A stretch of DNA of 64,000 bases from Pseudomonas syringae KCTC 12500 (lineage in GTDB: Bacteria > Pseudomonadota > Gammaproteobacteria > Pseudomonadales > Pseudomonadaceae): the NCBI RefSeq assembly GCF_000507185.2, contig NZ_AYTM02000002.1, positions 3,197,501-3,261,500 on the forward strand, written 5' to 3'. Under the pieces are notes generated by a model. The model was not told the origin of the DNA. It made no database searches and saw only the letters and a program-made list of their open reading frames with translations. Shown here in pieces: positions 45,229-56,401 of this stretch. Position numbers and translations under genes: made by a program. Positions within the stretch are counted from its first letter, which is position 1, and each line of letters starts with the position of its first letter.

Positions 45229-45633
45229 ATGCGAGCGACATCCAGGGGCTTTACGTTGATCGAACTCATGATCGTCGTGGCGATTGTCGGTATTCTGGCG
45301 GCCATCGCGTATCCCAGCTACACCGAATACGTGAAGCGTACCCAGCGGTCGGCGATTGCCAGCCTGCTATCCGAGCAAACCCAGGCGCTGGAGCGGTTTT
45401 ATTCACGAGCGGCCCAGCCCACTTACGTGGGGGCCACCGTGAGCAGTGGCAATACGTACTACAAGATAACGCCGACCCTCACTGCCACCGACTTCACCCT
45501 GACAGCTGACCCTATCGGAGGCACGCTGATGGCTGGCGACAAGTGTGGCAGTTTCGTGATCACTAGCACCGGGGCGCGTACCAACACTGGCGCAACCAGC
45601 GGTGTCACTGTCAAAGACTGCTGGGGCCGCTAA
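45229..45633 (+). CDS. pilE: Type IV pilus minor pilin PilE
   Basis: A 134-residue prepilin with leader MRATSRG and mature start [24 protein letters not shown], and a short C-terminal disulfide pair (CGSF and KDCW). TAGGGAAA precedes ATG 45229; a longer frame from 45199 would overlap pilY1. In P. aeruginosa a small gene, pilY2, lies between pilY1 and pilE; here only about 11 bases separate them, so it is absent. Confidence 0.9.
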   Translation: MRATSRGFTLIELMIVVAIVGILAAIAYPSYTEYVKRTQRSAIASLLSEQTQALERFYSRAAQPTYVGATVSSGNTYYKITPTLTATDFTLTADPIGGTLMAGDKCGSFVITSTGARTNTGATSGVTVKDCWGR

Positions 45634-45658
45634 ACCGTTTCCTTGTTACGAGACCAAG

Positions 45659-46762
45659 ATGTCCAAGCAAAAAATAGTCATTGTCGGCGGTGGCGTCATA
45701 GGTCTGTTGACCGCCTTCAATCTGGCGTCCGAGCAGGTCAGTGTCGTGCTGCTGGATCGTTCGGGCGTTGGCCAGGAATCTTCCTGGGCGGGCGGCGGGA
45801 TTGTTTCGCCGCTTTACCCGTGGCGCTACAGCCCGGCGGTCACCGCGCTGGCGCACTGGTCGCAGGACTTCTACCCGCACCTCGCCGAGCGTTTGTTGGC
45901 TCAGACCGGTATCGACCCTGAAGTGCACAGGACCGGCCTGTACTGGCTCGACCTCGATGACGAGCAGTCTGCGCTTGAATGGGCAGCCCGCGAAAAACGT
46001 TCGTTGAACCGCGTGGATATCTCGGCGGTTAATGATGCCGTGCCGGTGCTGGGTGAGGGTTATTCGCGGGCGATCTACATGGCCGATGTGGCCAATGTAC
46101 GTAATCCCCGCCTGGTCAAATCGCTCAAGGCGGCGTTGCTGGCAATGCCCAATGTCGAGATTCACGAGCAGTGTGAAGTTAGCGGTTTTACCCGTGAAGG
46201 CAGCCGAATTTCGGGTGTGCAGACACCTTCAGGGGATATCACCGGTGATCGGGTGATTCTGGCGGCGGGTGCGTGGAGCGGCGAGTTGCTCAAGACCTTG
46301 GGGCTGGAGCTGCCGGTCGAGCCAGTAAAAGGCCAGATGATTCTCTACAAGTGCGCATCGGACTTTCTGTCGAGCATGGTGCTGGCGAAAGGGCGCTACG
46401 CGATCCCGCGTCGTGACGGGCATATCCTGATCGGCAGCACCCTGGAGCATGAAGGGTTCGACAAAACCACCACGCAGGTTGCATTGGAGAGCTTGAAGGC
46501 GTCGGCCGTCGAATTGCTTCCGCCATTGGCCCATGCCGAGCCGGTCGCCCAGTGGGCAGGCCTGCGCCCTGGCTCGCCTGAGGGCATCCCGTTCATTGGA
46601 CCGCTGGACGGTTTTGATGGCCTGTGGCTCAACTGCGGGCATTACCGCAACGGCCTGGTACTGGCTCCGGCGTCCTGCCAGTTGATCACTGACCTGCTGC
46701 TGGAGCGCGAGCCGATCATCGATCCGGCACCCTACGCGCCGACTGGTCGCCTCGCAGTCTAG
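45659..46762 (+). CDS. thiO: Glycine oxidase ThiO (FAD-dependent)
   Basis: ThiO oxidises glycine to the imine used for the thiazole part of thiamine. The 367-residue product has an N-terminal FAD motif IVGGGVIGLLTAFNLA, the ESSWAGGGIVSPLYPWRY segment, GAWSGELLKTLGL, and C-terminal GLRPGSPEGIPFIGP typical of the DAO family. The start ATG 45659 is 25 bases after pilE. In P. aeruginosa the orthologue also lies between pilSR and the minor pilins. A different D-amino acid substrate is possible. Confidence 0.88.
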   Translation: MSKQKIVIVGGGVIGLLTAFNLASEQVSVVLLDRSGVGQESSWAGGGIVSPLYPWRYSPAVTALAHWSQDFYPHLAERLLAQTGIDPEVHRTGLYWLDLDDEQSALEWAAREKRSLNRVDISAVNDAVPVLGEGYSRAIYMADVANVRNPRLVKSLKAALLAMPNVEIHEQCEVSGFTREGSRISGVQTPSGDITGDRVILAAGAWSGELLKTLGLELPVEPVKGQMILYKCASDFLSSMVLAKGRYAIPRRDGHILIGSTLEHEGFDKTTTQVALESLKASAVELLPPLAHAEPVAQWAGLRPGSPEGIPFIGPLDGFDGLWLNCGHYRNGLVLAPASCQLITDLLLEREPIIDPAPYAPTGRLAV

Positions 46763-46800
46763 CCATGCTCTCGGGCACGAGGGTGTTCTCACGCGCAGCT

Positions 46801-46849
46801 ATCGTTCCGCACGCGCCAGTGGAATGCCTTTCGTGACGCTCTGCGTCAC
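46801..46849. repeat. Dispersed intergenic repeat, copy 2
   Basis: Starts ATCGTTCC and ends with the same GTGACGC-TCT-GCGTCAC hairpin as the copy at 31079-31130, with a few differences between. It lies between the convergent thiO and pilR ends and may act as a terminator or other message end. Confidence 0.75.
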
Positions 46850-46872
46850 ACAGTCTTAGCCACGCAACGCAT

Positions 46873-48210
46873 TCAATCCAGGCCCAGCTTCTTCAGGCGA
46901 TAGCGCAGTGACCTGAACGACAAGCTGAGCCTTTCTGCTGCAGCGGTGCGGTTCCAGCGGGTTTCTTCAAGCGCCTGCAGAATGAGCTGGCGTTCGACGC
47001 TTTCCAGGTAGTCTTCAAGGTTGTCGATGTCGGCCAGGCTCGGGCCGTCGCTCTCCTGAGGGCTGGCGGACTCTGTCAGGCGCAGGTCGCTGGCGTGGAT
47101 TTCGTCGTGCTCGCACAGCGTGTAAGCGCGCTCCAGCATGTTTTCCAGTTCGCGCACGTTACCGGGGAAGCGGTAGCTCTTCAGCGTTTCCAGCGCCTGC
47201 GCGTTCAGGCGCGCGACGGGTTGTGCGCCGTTCCCGGCAAGGCGCTTGAGCACGCTGGCTGCCAGTTGGTCGATATCCTCACGCCGCTCGCGCAACGAGG
47301 GTACGCGCACTTCGATCACGTTCAATCGGTAATACAGATCCTGCCGGAACCGACCCGCCGCGACCTCTGCATTCAGGTTCTTGTGGGTGGCGCACAGAAT
47401 GCGCACGTCGACGATCTGCTCTTGCTGGCCGCCGACGCTGCGAATGGATTTTTCCTGAATGGCGCGCAGCAGTTTGACCTGCATGGCCAGCGGCAGGTCG
47501 GCGACCTCATCGAGAAACAGCGTCCCGGTGTGCGCCGCCTGAAACAGACCGGGCTTGTCTTCGTGGGCACCGCTGAAACTGCCTTTGCGATGGCCGAAGA
47601 ATTCGCTCTCCATCAGTTCGGAAGGGATGGCACCGCAATTCACCGGTATGAAAGGTTTGTCGATGCGTGGGCCCTGCTCGTGGATCAGACGCGCTACAAG
47701 CTCCTTGCCGCTGCCGGACTCGCCGCTGATGTAGATCGGCGCCTGGCTGCGGGCCAGCTTGCCAATCTGATTGCGCAAGGTACGCATCGCCAGCGAGTCG
47801 CCCAGCAGGCGATTGTCGATACTCCGCGTGGGTGGTGCGCCGGGCAGGCTCAGCGCGCTATTGACCAGCTCGCGCAGCCTGCCGAGGTCGACCGGCTTGG
47901 TCACAAAGTCGAAAGCCCCGGCCTTCAGCGCGTTGATCGCGGTATCCACATTGCCGTGTGCAGTGATCATCGCCACCGGTACGTGGGGGTAGCCGTGCTG
48001 TATGTGTTGCACCAGCTCAAGGCCATTACCATCAGGCAGCCGCATGTCGGTCAGGCACATGTCGAACGGCTCGCGGGCCAGCCAGTCGTGGGCTTCGGCG
48101 ACGTTACGGGCACTGCGGGTGTCGAGTTTCATGCGTCCCAGCGTGATCTCCAGGAGTTCGCGGATATCCGGCTCATCATCGACTATCAGGATTTTTTGCC
48201 GTTGGCTCAT
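46873..48210 (-). CDS. pilR: Sigma54-dependent response regulator PilR
   Basis: A 445-residue NtrC-type regulator. It has a receiver domain (ILIVDDEPDIREL; phospho-acceptor Asp in CLTDMRLPDG), an AAA+ domain with GESGSGKELVARLIH and LFLDEVADLPL, and a C-terminal Fis-type helix-turn-helix (WNRTAAAERLSLSFRSLRYRLKKL). The sigma54-contact loop reads GSFSGA instead of GAFTGA. PilR activates pilA transcription in P. aeruginosa. Start at 48210; a longer frame overlaps pilS. pilS is two bases upstream. Confidence 0.95.
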   Translation of the reverse strand: MSQRQKILIVDDEPDIRELLEITLGRMKLDTRSARNVAEAHDWLAREPFDMCLTDMRLPDGNGLELVQHIQHGYPHVPVAMITAHGNVDTAINALKAGAFDFVTKPVDLGRLRELVNSALSLPGAPPTRSIDNRLLGDSLAMRTLRNQIGKLARSQAPIYISGESGSGKELVARLIHEQGPRIDKPFIPVNCGAIPSELMESEFFGHRKGSFSGAHEDKPGLFQAAHTGTLFLDEVADLPLAMQVKLLRAIQEKSIRSVGGQQEQIVDVRILCATHKNLNAEVAAGRFRQDLYYRLNVIEVRVPSLRERREDIDQLAASVLKRLAGNGAQPVARLNAQALETLKSYRFPGNVRELENMLERAYTLCEHDEIHASDLRLTESASPQESDGPSLADIDNLEDYLESVERQLILQALEETRWNRTAAAERLSLSFRSLRYRLKKLGLD

Positions 48211-48212
48211 GC

Positions 48213-49805
48213 TCAGCTCGTCTTGAACGGGTGGGCGAAGGTAATGCGCAGGCAGCTGCCACCCGTGGGGCGGGGCGCATATTCCAGATGCGCCTGATTG
48301 CTTTCGCACAGTTCACGTGACAGATATAGACCAAGGCCGGTGCCTTTGCTCTCTGTGGTGAAAAACGGTTCGAAGATCTTGCTCAGGTGTTGCTCGCTGA
48401 CCCCCGGCCCATCGTCCAGCACTTCCAGCGTAGGCAAATCGCTTCTCGGTTCATTGTGCAGTTTCAGCCAGACCTGCGCTGACGGATGATTCTTGCCGCT
48501 GTAGCGCAGGCCGTTCTGCACCAGGTTGGTCATGATTTGCGTCAACTGTCCAGAATCCATGCGGGTTGTCAGCGTGCCGGGGCTGATGTCGACATGAATC
48601 GCCTGATTGGGCGCTGTGGAACTGCGAAATTCAGCGACAAAGTGTTCCAGCCAGGTTTTCAGATCGAGCAGTTCGGGTTGCGCCTCGCGTCTGCGCGACA
48701 GCTGCAGGACATTTTCGATGACCCGATCAATGCGCCCCGACTGCTCATGAATGATCTGCCCCAGGCGTCGATCCGCTGCACTGAGCTCTTCCGATTCATT
48801 AAGCAGTTGAGCCGCATGACTGACGGCGCCCAGCGGGTTGCGTATCTCATGGGCAATCCCGGCGGTCAGGCGTCCCAGTGCGGCGAGCTTGAGCTGCTGC
48901 GCCTGATGGGCGATCTGCGACAGGTCTTCGAGAAAAACCAGCGTCTGACGCTGATCGCCACGGTTGAGTGTGGCAAAGCTCGGTTGCAGTACCAGCCCGA
49001 CGGGGGCGGTGGTGATACTGCGCGGCACCATGATCGGATTGACGAGCCACTGGCGCAGGCGTTCAACCAGCTGCGGCGAGCAGGTGTCGATCATCTGGCC
49101 GACCAGTTGCTCCTGACCCAGCAGGTGCAAGGCACCCTGGTTGGCCAGCAGCACCTGGTGATTGGCATCCAGCACCAGAATGCCGGTACGCATGCGCTGC
49201 AAAATGAGTGCGTTGAGTGCCTCGAGGCTGTCGACATCCGCTGCGCGCTGTTCGGCCAGTACCTCGCTGACCTGCATGCGCGCTGTCAGCGCCTGCACCA
49301 GCAGGGCGGCGGCGAAGCATAAAGCGCCCAGCGAGCCAGCCTGCACGTAGTCGTTGGAGACCGAGGGTGTGCCGAAGCTGATATAGAACGTCAGGTAGAT
49401 GATGCCGATGGCCGAAACCGCAGCGATCAACAAGCCGATACGGCCGCGCAGCAACACGTTGCTGATCGCCACCGAGGCAATCAACAGGTTGCCGATACCG
49501 CTTGAAGGCCCGCCCGCTGCATAGAACAGCGCGGAGAGCATGATCGCGTCAGTCATCGCCAGGCCGAAAAACTGTGCCTGACGGCTGGGGCGTTCCAGCA
49601 GCACGACGACAAGAATGTTGAACACCAGATACAGCCAGCAGCCCGAGCGGAACAGGTTCGGGTTGGCCAGTTGCAGCAGCTCGGTTTCCAGGCTGCTGGA
49701 AATCAACAACACCAGTACGACGCCGATGGTCAGTCGATAAAGGTGGTACAGCCGCAGAATCCGCTGTGCCTGCGGGCTGACAAGGGACGGTGAATCAGCG
49801 GTCAC
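48213..49805 (-). CDS. pilS: Sensor histidine kinase PilS
   Basis: A 530-residue membrane kinase. The N-terminal part has about six hydrophobic helices (residues 20-175), then a PAS-like region (LNALILQRMRTGILVLDANHQ), HisKA with the phospho-acceptor His in GIAHEIRNPLGAVSHAAQLL, and an ATPase domain with NLVQNGLRYS, DDGPGVSE and GTGLGLYLS. The start is a GTG at 49805, 11 bases into the upstream gene's end, so translation is probably coupled. PilS senses inner-membrane pilin levels in P. aeruginosa. Confidence 0.94.
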   Translation of the reverse strand: MTADSPSLVSPQAQRILRLYHLYRLTIGVVLVLLISSSLETELLQLANPNLFRSGCWLYLVFNILVVVLLERPSRQAQFFGLAMTDAIMLSALFYAAGGPSSGIGNLLIASVAISNVLLRGRIGLLIAAVSAIGIIYLTFYISFGTPSVSNDYVQAGSLGALCFAAALLVQALTARMQVSEVLAEQRAADVDSLEALNALILQRMRTGILVLDANHQVLLANQGALHLLGQEQLVGQMIDTCSPQLVERLRQWLVNPIMVPRSITTAPVGLVLQPSFATLNRGDQRQTLVFLEDLSQIAHQAQQLKLAALGRLTAGIAHEIRNPLGAVSHAAQLLNESEELSAADRRLGQIIHEQSGRIDRVIENVLQLSRRREAQPELLDLKTWLEHFVAEFRSSTAPNQAIHVDISPGTLTTRMDSGQLTQIMTNLVQNGLRYSGKNHPSAQVWLKLHNEPRSDLPTLEVLDDGPGVSEQHLSKIFEPFFTTESKGTGLGLYLSRELCESNQAHLEYAPRPTGGSCLRITFAHPFKTS

Positions 49806-50034
49806 GTGCCGCGGGGCCTTGCAGCCTGTGTGCCTCGCTGCAATACCATTGCTGTGCCTGGCTCAGTGCACGATCCTGTGGCAGATGCACGCCACATTGC
49901 GCGCATCGCACCATGGGTGTCGACGCCAGTTCAGGCGGCTCGGCGCGGGATTTGGGCTTGGGGGGATTGATCAGACGCTTGACGAACCAGACCACCGCCG
50001 CGATCAACGCGACCCACATAAGTAAGCGAATCAT
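49795..50034 (-). CDS. PP0621-like small membrane protein with zinc-ribbon-like tail
   Basis: A 79-residue product: one N-terminal helix (LLMWVALIAAVVWFV), a Pro/Lys-rich linker and a C-terminal CAQCGVHLPQ ... WYCSEAHR, four potential metal ligands. This is the shape of the uncharacterised PP0621 family of pseudomonads. The start at 50034 is chosen because the longer frame from 50100 has no support. It overlaps pilS by 11 bases and is probably co-transcribed. Function unknown. Confidence 0.75.
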   Translation of the reverse strand: MIRLLMWVALIAAVVWFVKRLINPPKPKSRAEPPELASTPMVRCAQCGVHLPQDRALSQAQQWYCSEAHRLQGPAARDR

Positions 50035-50111
50035 GACTACCAGCTTAGTGATTGACGATGGCGCAGTGTAGCCAAGCCGCGAGCGGGCGCACAGTGGCAA
50101 AATTGATGCAC

Positions 50112-50140
50112 AAAAAAAGAGGCCCGAAGGCCTCTTTTTT
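50112..50140 (-). terminator. Terminator of bamD, likely bidirectional
   Basis: AAAAAAAGAGGCC / GGCCTCTTTTTT around CGAA. On the minus strand it follows the bamD stop by 14 bases and ends with seven T. Confidence 0.9.
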
Positions 50141-50153
50141 CATGCGCTCAGGA

Positions 50154-51176
50154 TCAGTCGAACAGACCCAGGGTCATGTAGCTGAACCACGAACGGCTCT
50201 TGGTGCCTTTCGCTTCGGCGTCTTTTGCTGCCTGTTCGTCCAGCTCGGCCTGATTCTCCGGCAGCAGCTCTTTCGGAATGGAGTCCTTGGCGTCCTGGTA
50301 CTGCTTCTTCATGTCCTGATCGGCGCGGGTCTGGCCCGGTGGCAGCGGTGCGCTGCCGTCGATCAGGCCAAGGGTCGCTTTCGACAGCCATGAGCGGTTA
50401 TCGGCTTCTGCTTCACGCGGGGTGAATTTGCCGTCAGCCAGTTGCGGGTGGTTCGGGTAGTTGGTCTTCAGCACTTCCAGACTGGTGGCAGCCAGGTCGT
50501 CAAGGTGCAGACGCTGATAAGACTCGACCATCACCGCCAGACCGTCGCCGACCGAAGGCGTCTCCTGGAAGTTTTCCACTACATAGCGGCCGCGGTTAGC
50601 AGCGGCGACGTAGGCCTGACGGGTCAGGTAGTAGTCGGCTACGTGGATTTCGTAGGACGCCAGCAGGTTGCGCAGGTAAATCATGCGCTGCTTGGCGTCA
50701 GGCGCATAGCGACTGTTCGGAAAGCGGCTGGTCAGCTGGGCGAACTCGTTGAACGAGTCACGGGCAGCACCCGGGTCACGCTTGGTCTGGTCCAGCGGCA
50801 GGAAGCGCGCCAGAAGGCCCACGTCCTGGTCGAAGGAGGTCAGGCCCTTCATGTAATAGGCGTAGTCGACGTTCGGGTGCTGCGGATGCAGGCGGATGAA
50901 ACGCTCGGCAGCGGATTTGGCTGCTTCGGGTTCACCATTTTTGTAGTTCGAGTAGATCAACTCGAGCTGAGCCTGATCGGCGTAGCGACCGAACGGATAG
51001 CGAGATTCCAGCGCCTTGAGCTTCTCAGTGGCACTGTTATAGCTGTTATTTCCCAGGTCGGCCTGCGCCTGCTGGTACAGCTCGACTTCGCTGAGGTTTT
51101 CGTCGATGACTTCCTTCGACGAACAGGCCGCAGTCAATGCGAGGATGGCGATCAGCAGCAGGTGTTTCACTTGCAT
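50154..51176 (-). CDS. bamD: Outer membrane protein assembly factor BamD
   Basis: Lipoprotein of the BAM complex that inserts beta-barrel proteins into the outer membrane (older name comL). The 340-residue precursor has a lipobox LTAAC with Cys18 as lipidation site and TPR repeats ([46 protein letters not shown] in part). It is longer at the C-terminus than E. coli BamD (about 245 residues), with a charged tail ending [12 protein letters not shown], as in other pseudomonads. Start 51176 begins the signal peptide. It is divergent from rluD. Confidence 0.95.
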   Translation of the reverse strand: MQVKHLLLIAILALTAACSSKEVIDENLSEVELYQQAQADLGNNSYNSATEKLKALESRYPFGRYADQAQLELIYSNYKNGEPEAAKSAAERFIRLHPQHPNVDYAYYMKGLTSFDQDVGLLARFLPLDQTKRDPGAARDSFNEFAQLTSRFPNSRYAPDAKQRMIYLRNLLASYEIHVADYYLTRQAYVAAANRGRYVVENFQETPSVGDGLAVMVESYQRLHLDDLAATSLEVLKTNYPNHPQLADGKFTPREAEADNRSWLSKATLGLIDGSAPLPPGQTRADQDMKKQYQDAKDSIPKELLPENQAELDEQAAKDAEAKGTKSRSWFSYMTLGLFD

Positions 51177-51325
51177 GGCGGCTTGCGTCCCTATAACGGC
51201 CTGCTGTCTTGGGCGGGGCCGTCCTGTTATGATGAGCGCCCCGCGATACCGGCGGGACAAAAGACGCCGTATTTAACCACAAGCGCGCTGCCGAAACCAA
51301 AGGCTAGCCGCCACCTAGTCTGGTC

Positions 51326-52288
51326 ATGTCCGAAAATATAGAACTCCGCGCAGAGGTGCCGTCCGAATTGGGCGGTCAACGCCTCGATCAAGTCGCCGCA
51401 CAATTATTCGCTGAGCACTCGCGCTCGCGCCTTTCCGCCTGGATCAAGGACGGCCGCCTGACTGTGGACGGAGGCGTTCTGCGCCCTCGCGACATCGTGC
51501 ACGGTGGCGCTGTTCTCGAGCTGATTGCCGAGCAGGAGGCCCAGGGTGAATGGGTCGCTCAGGACATCGAGCTCGACATCATCTATGAAGACGACCAGAT
51601 CCTCGTCATCAACAAACCTGCCGGGCTGGTGGTGCATCCGGCCGCCGGTCATGCCGATGGCACGCTGCTCAACGCCTTGCTGCACCATGTGCCGGACATC
51701 ATCAATGTTCCGCGTGCCGGCATCGTGCACCGTCTGGACAAGGACACCACCGGTCTGATGGTGGTCGCCAAGACCATTCAGGCGCAGACACAGCTGGTTA
51801 CCCAGTTGCAGAGTCGCAGTGTCAGCCGCATCTACGAGTGCATCGTGATCGGCGTGGTGACCGCAGGCGGCAAGATCGACGCGCCCATCGGCCGTCACGG
51901 CCAGCAGCGCCAGCGCATGGCGGTAATGGAAGGCGGCAAGCAGGCGGTCAGTCATTACCGCGTGCTGGAGCGTTTCCGTTCGCACACCCATGTCCGGGTC
52001 AAGCTGGAAACCGGGCGTACCCACCAGATTCGCGTGCACATGGCGCACATCAACTATCCGTTGGTCGGCGACCCTGCCTATGGCGGGCGTTTCCGTATTC
52101 CGCCAGCGGCCAGCCTGACCATGGTCGATTCGCTCAAGACCTTCCCGCGGCAGGCGTTGCATGCCCGCTTCCTGGAGCTGGATCATCCGACCACCGGTAA
52201 GCGCATGAGCTGGGAATCGCCGTTGCCGGACGATTTCGTCTGGTTGCTGTCCTTGCTCAAGCAGGATCGCGAGGCGTTCATCGGGTGA
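51326..52288 (+). CDS. rluD: 23S rRNA pseudouridine synthase RluD
   Basis: RluD modifies helix 69 of 23S rRNA (1911, 1915, 1917 in E. coli). The 320-residue product has an N-terminal S4 domain (RLDQVAAQLFAEHSRSRL) and the RluA catalytic domain with the active Asp in HRLDKDTTGLMVVAK, and GRTHQIRVHMAH. Its TGA overlaps the pgeF GTG start. Divergent from bamD with about 150 bases between; order matches P. aeruginosa. Confidence 0.96.
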   Translation: MSENIELRAEVPSELGGQRLDQVAAQLFAEHSRSRLSAWIKDGRLTVDGGVLRPRDIVHGGAVLELIAEQEAQGEWVAQDIELDIIYEDDQILVINKPAGLVVHPAAGHADGTLLNALLHHVPDIINVPRAGIVHRLDKDTTGLMVVAKTIQAQTQLVTQLQSRSVSRIYECIVIGVVTAGGKIDAPIGRHGQQRQRMAVMEGGKQAVSHYRVLERFRSHTHVRVKLETGRTHQIRVHMAHINYPLVGDPAYGGRFRIPPAASLTMVDSLKTFPRQALHARFLELDHPTTGKRMSWESPLPDDFVWLLSLLKQDREAFIG

Positions 52289-53013
52289 ATGACTGGCTGA
52301 TACCTGACTGGCCTGCGCCAGCACAGATCAAGTCCTGCGTTACCACTCGCTCGGGTGGGGTCAGCCTGGCCCCATTCGACAGCTTCAATCTGGGCGATCA
52401 CGTCGATGACAGCCCACAGGCCGTGGCGACCAATCGCCAGCGCCTGACCTCCAGTCTCAATGCTCAGCCCGCCTGGTTGAAGCAGGTGCACGGCGTAGAC
52501 GTCGTACCTGCTGATCCATCCCGCGTCGTTGAAGCCGATGCCAGCTGGACGAGCACGCCTGGCGTGGCCTGCACCATCATGACCGCCGATTGCCTGCCCG
52601 CGCTGTTCTGTCGTCGTGACGGTACGCGTGTGGCTGCCGCGCATGCCGGCTGGCGCGGGCTGGCGGCCGGGGTGCTGGAAGCGACGGCCAACAGCCTGCA
52701 GAGTGCTGCCGAAGACATCATGGTCTGGCTGGGACCTTCTATCGGTCAGCCGTCTTTCGAAGTCGGCCCCGAGGTGCGCGAGGCCTTTACCGCCAGCCAC
52801 CCGCAGACAGCCGCTGCGTTTGTCGCCAGTTCGAATCCTGATCGTTTCATGGCCGACATCTACGCGCTCGCCCGGTTACGACTGGCAGCCCAAGGTATCT
52901 CTGCCGTGTACGGCGGCGGGCTGGATACCTTCACCGACCCGCGCTTCTTTTCCTACCGCCGCGCCGCGCGCACTGGCCGCTTTGCTTCGCTGATCTGGAT
53001 CGAACACGCCTGA
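52285..53013 (+). CDS. pgeF: Peptidoglycan editing factor PgeF (YfiH/LACC1 family)
   Basis: A 242-residue YfiH-type protein; the family has been described as purine nucleoside phosphorylase/adenosine deaminase and as guarding against misincorporated residues in peptidoglycan precursors. The metal site residues are in QVHGVDV, CLPALF-type TADCLPALFC, and AAAHAGWRGLAAGVLE (His). It starts at GTG 52285 overlapping the rluD stop (GTGA), so it is translationally coupled; the same pair occurs in E. coli. Confidence 0.93.
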   Translation: MNDWLIPDWPAPAQIKSCVTTRSGGVSLAPFDSFNLGDHVDDSPQAVATNRQRLTSSLNAQPAWLKQVHGVDVVPADPSRVVEADASWTSTPGVACTIMTADCLPALFCRRDGTRVAAAHAGWRGLAAGVLEATANSLQSAAEDIMVWLGPSIGQPSFEVGPEVREAFTASHPQTAAAFVASSNPDRFMADIYALARLRLAAQGISAVYGGGLDTFTDPRFFSYRRAARTGRFASLIWIEHA

Positions 53014-53085
53014 TTGCCGGGCTGTTTTGCACAAGCCAGCTAGGCTTGCCTGAACGCTCGTCTGATCTGTATCAACCCCGGCCCG

Positions 53086-53113
53086 CTTGAAACGCGCAGA
53101 ATCGTCCGCATCT
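53086..53113 (+). promoter_or_regulatory. Heat-shock (sigma32-type) promoter of clpB
   Basis: CTTGAA (53086-53091) and CCGCATCT (53106-53113) are 14 bases apart; the E. coli consensus is CTTGAA and CCCCATNT with 13-15 bases. It lies about 70 bases before the clpB start, in the 171-base gap after pgeF. Confidence 0.8.
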
Positions 53114-53184
53114 AACTGGCTATTCAGCAGGTTTTCTTTATAGGTGTGTTCATTGCTCCGGCCTGCATTAAAGGAAGGTGACAA

Positions 53185-55749
<2,565 letters not shown>

Positions 55750-55774
55750 CAGCGCTCGTCACCGCTCTATAGAA

Positions 55775-55801
55775 GGGCCCTCGAACCGAGGGCCTTTTTT
55801 T
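55775..55801 (+). terminator. Terminator after clpB
   Basis: Stem GGCCCTC / GAGGGCC with loop GAACC followed by seven T, 26 bases after the clpB stop. Confidence 0.92.
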
Positions 55802-55886
55802 GAGGCGCGGTCAGCAGTAGAATCCGGCCCGAGAGGCGATCTGAAAAAAAATCGCAAATCATTGTCTTAAAAAGCAATTTATAGGG

Positions 55887-55914
55887 TTGACAGGTGTTTT
55901 TAAAATTGTAGAAT
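55887..55914 (+). promoter_or_regulatory. Promoter of the tRNA operon
   Basis: TTGACA (55887-55892) and TAGAAT (55909-55914) 16 bases apart, followed by the discriminator AGCGCGCC. A GC-rich discriminator is typical for stable-RNA promoters under stringent control. The leader to the first tRNA is about 120 bases. Confidence 0.85.
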
Positions 55915-55971
55915 AGCGCGCCTCAGAGACGTGAACGCAACGATACAAACGAAGCGGAAAGGTCGATGAGA

Positions 55972-56006
55972 TTGAAATCAACGAGTTAACAGCAAGCTGA
56001 TTTCAA
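55972..56006 (+). other. Inverted repeat in the tRNA operon leader
   Basis: TTGAAATCA and TGATTTCAA, a perfect nine-base stem with a 17-base loop, 38 bases upstream of the first tRNA. It would form a hairpin in the precursor transcript and may guide processing. No T tract follows it. Confidence 0.55.
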
Positions 56007-56043
56007 GGCGACAGGTTGTAAAGTTGAATCTGAAATCGATAGT

Positions 56044-56119
<76 letters not shown>

Positions 56120-56148
56120 GATTTCGCAAGGTTCAATGCAGTTTCAGT

Positions 56149-56225
56149 CGGGGTATAGCGCAGTCCGGTAGCGCGCCTGCTTTGGGAGCAGGATGTCAGG
56201 AGTTCGAATCCCCTTACCCCGACCA
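56149..56225 (+). tRNA. tRNA-Pro (anticodon TGG), copy 1
   Basis: 77 bases. Acceptor stem CGGGGTA / TACCCCG with discriminator A and encoded CCA; anticodon loop CTTTGGG; T loop GTTCGAATC. Identical to the copy at 56402-56478. Confidence 0.97.
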
Positions 56226-56230
56226 TATTT

Positions 56231-56306
56231 GGGTCGTTAGCTCAGTTGGTAGAGCAGTTGGCTTTTAACCAATTGGTCGTAGGTTCGAATCCCACACGAC
56301 CCACCA
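56231..56306 (+). tRNA. tRNA-Lys (anticodon TTT)
   Basis: 76 bases. Acceptor stem GGGTCGT / ACGACCC with encoded CCA, anticodon loop CTTTTAA, T loop GGTTCGAATCC. In P. aeruginosa the tRNA-Lys at this position next to clpB is, as I recall, an integration site of PAPI-1/pKLC102 elements. It is also a substrate of the selenouridine enzyme encoded at 24034-25134. Confidence 0.97.
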
Positions 56307-56401
56307 TTTTTGGTTCCAAGGTTCACCTTGGAGCCGAATCTTAAAGATCTGATGCCACTCGTATCAGGTCGCAGGCAGCTGGTTGAGGTGCCTTGATTTA
56401 C

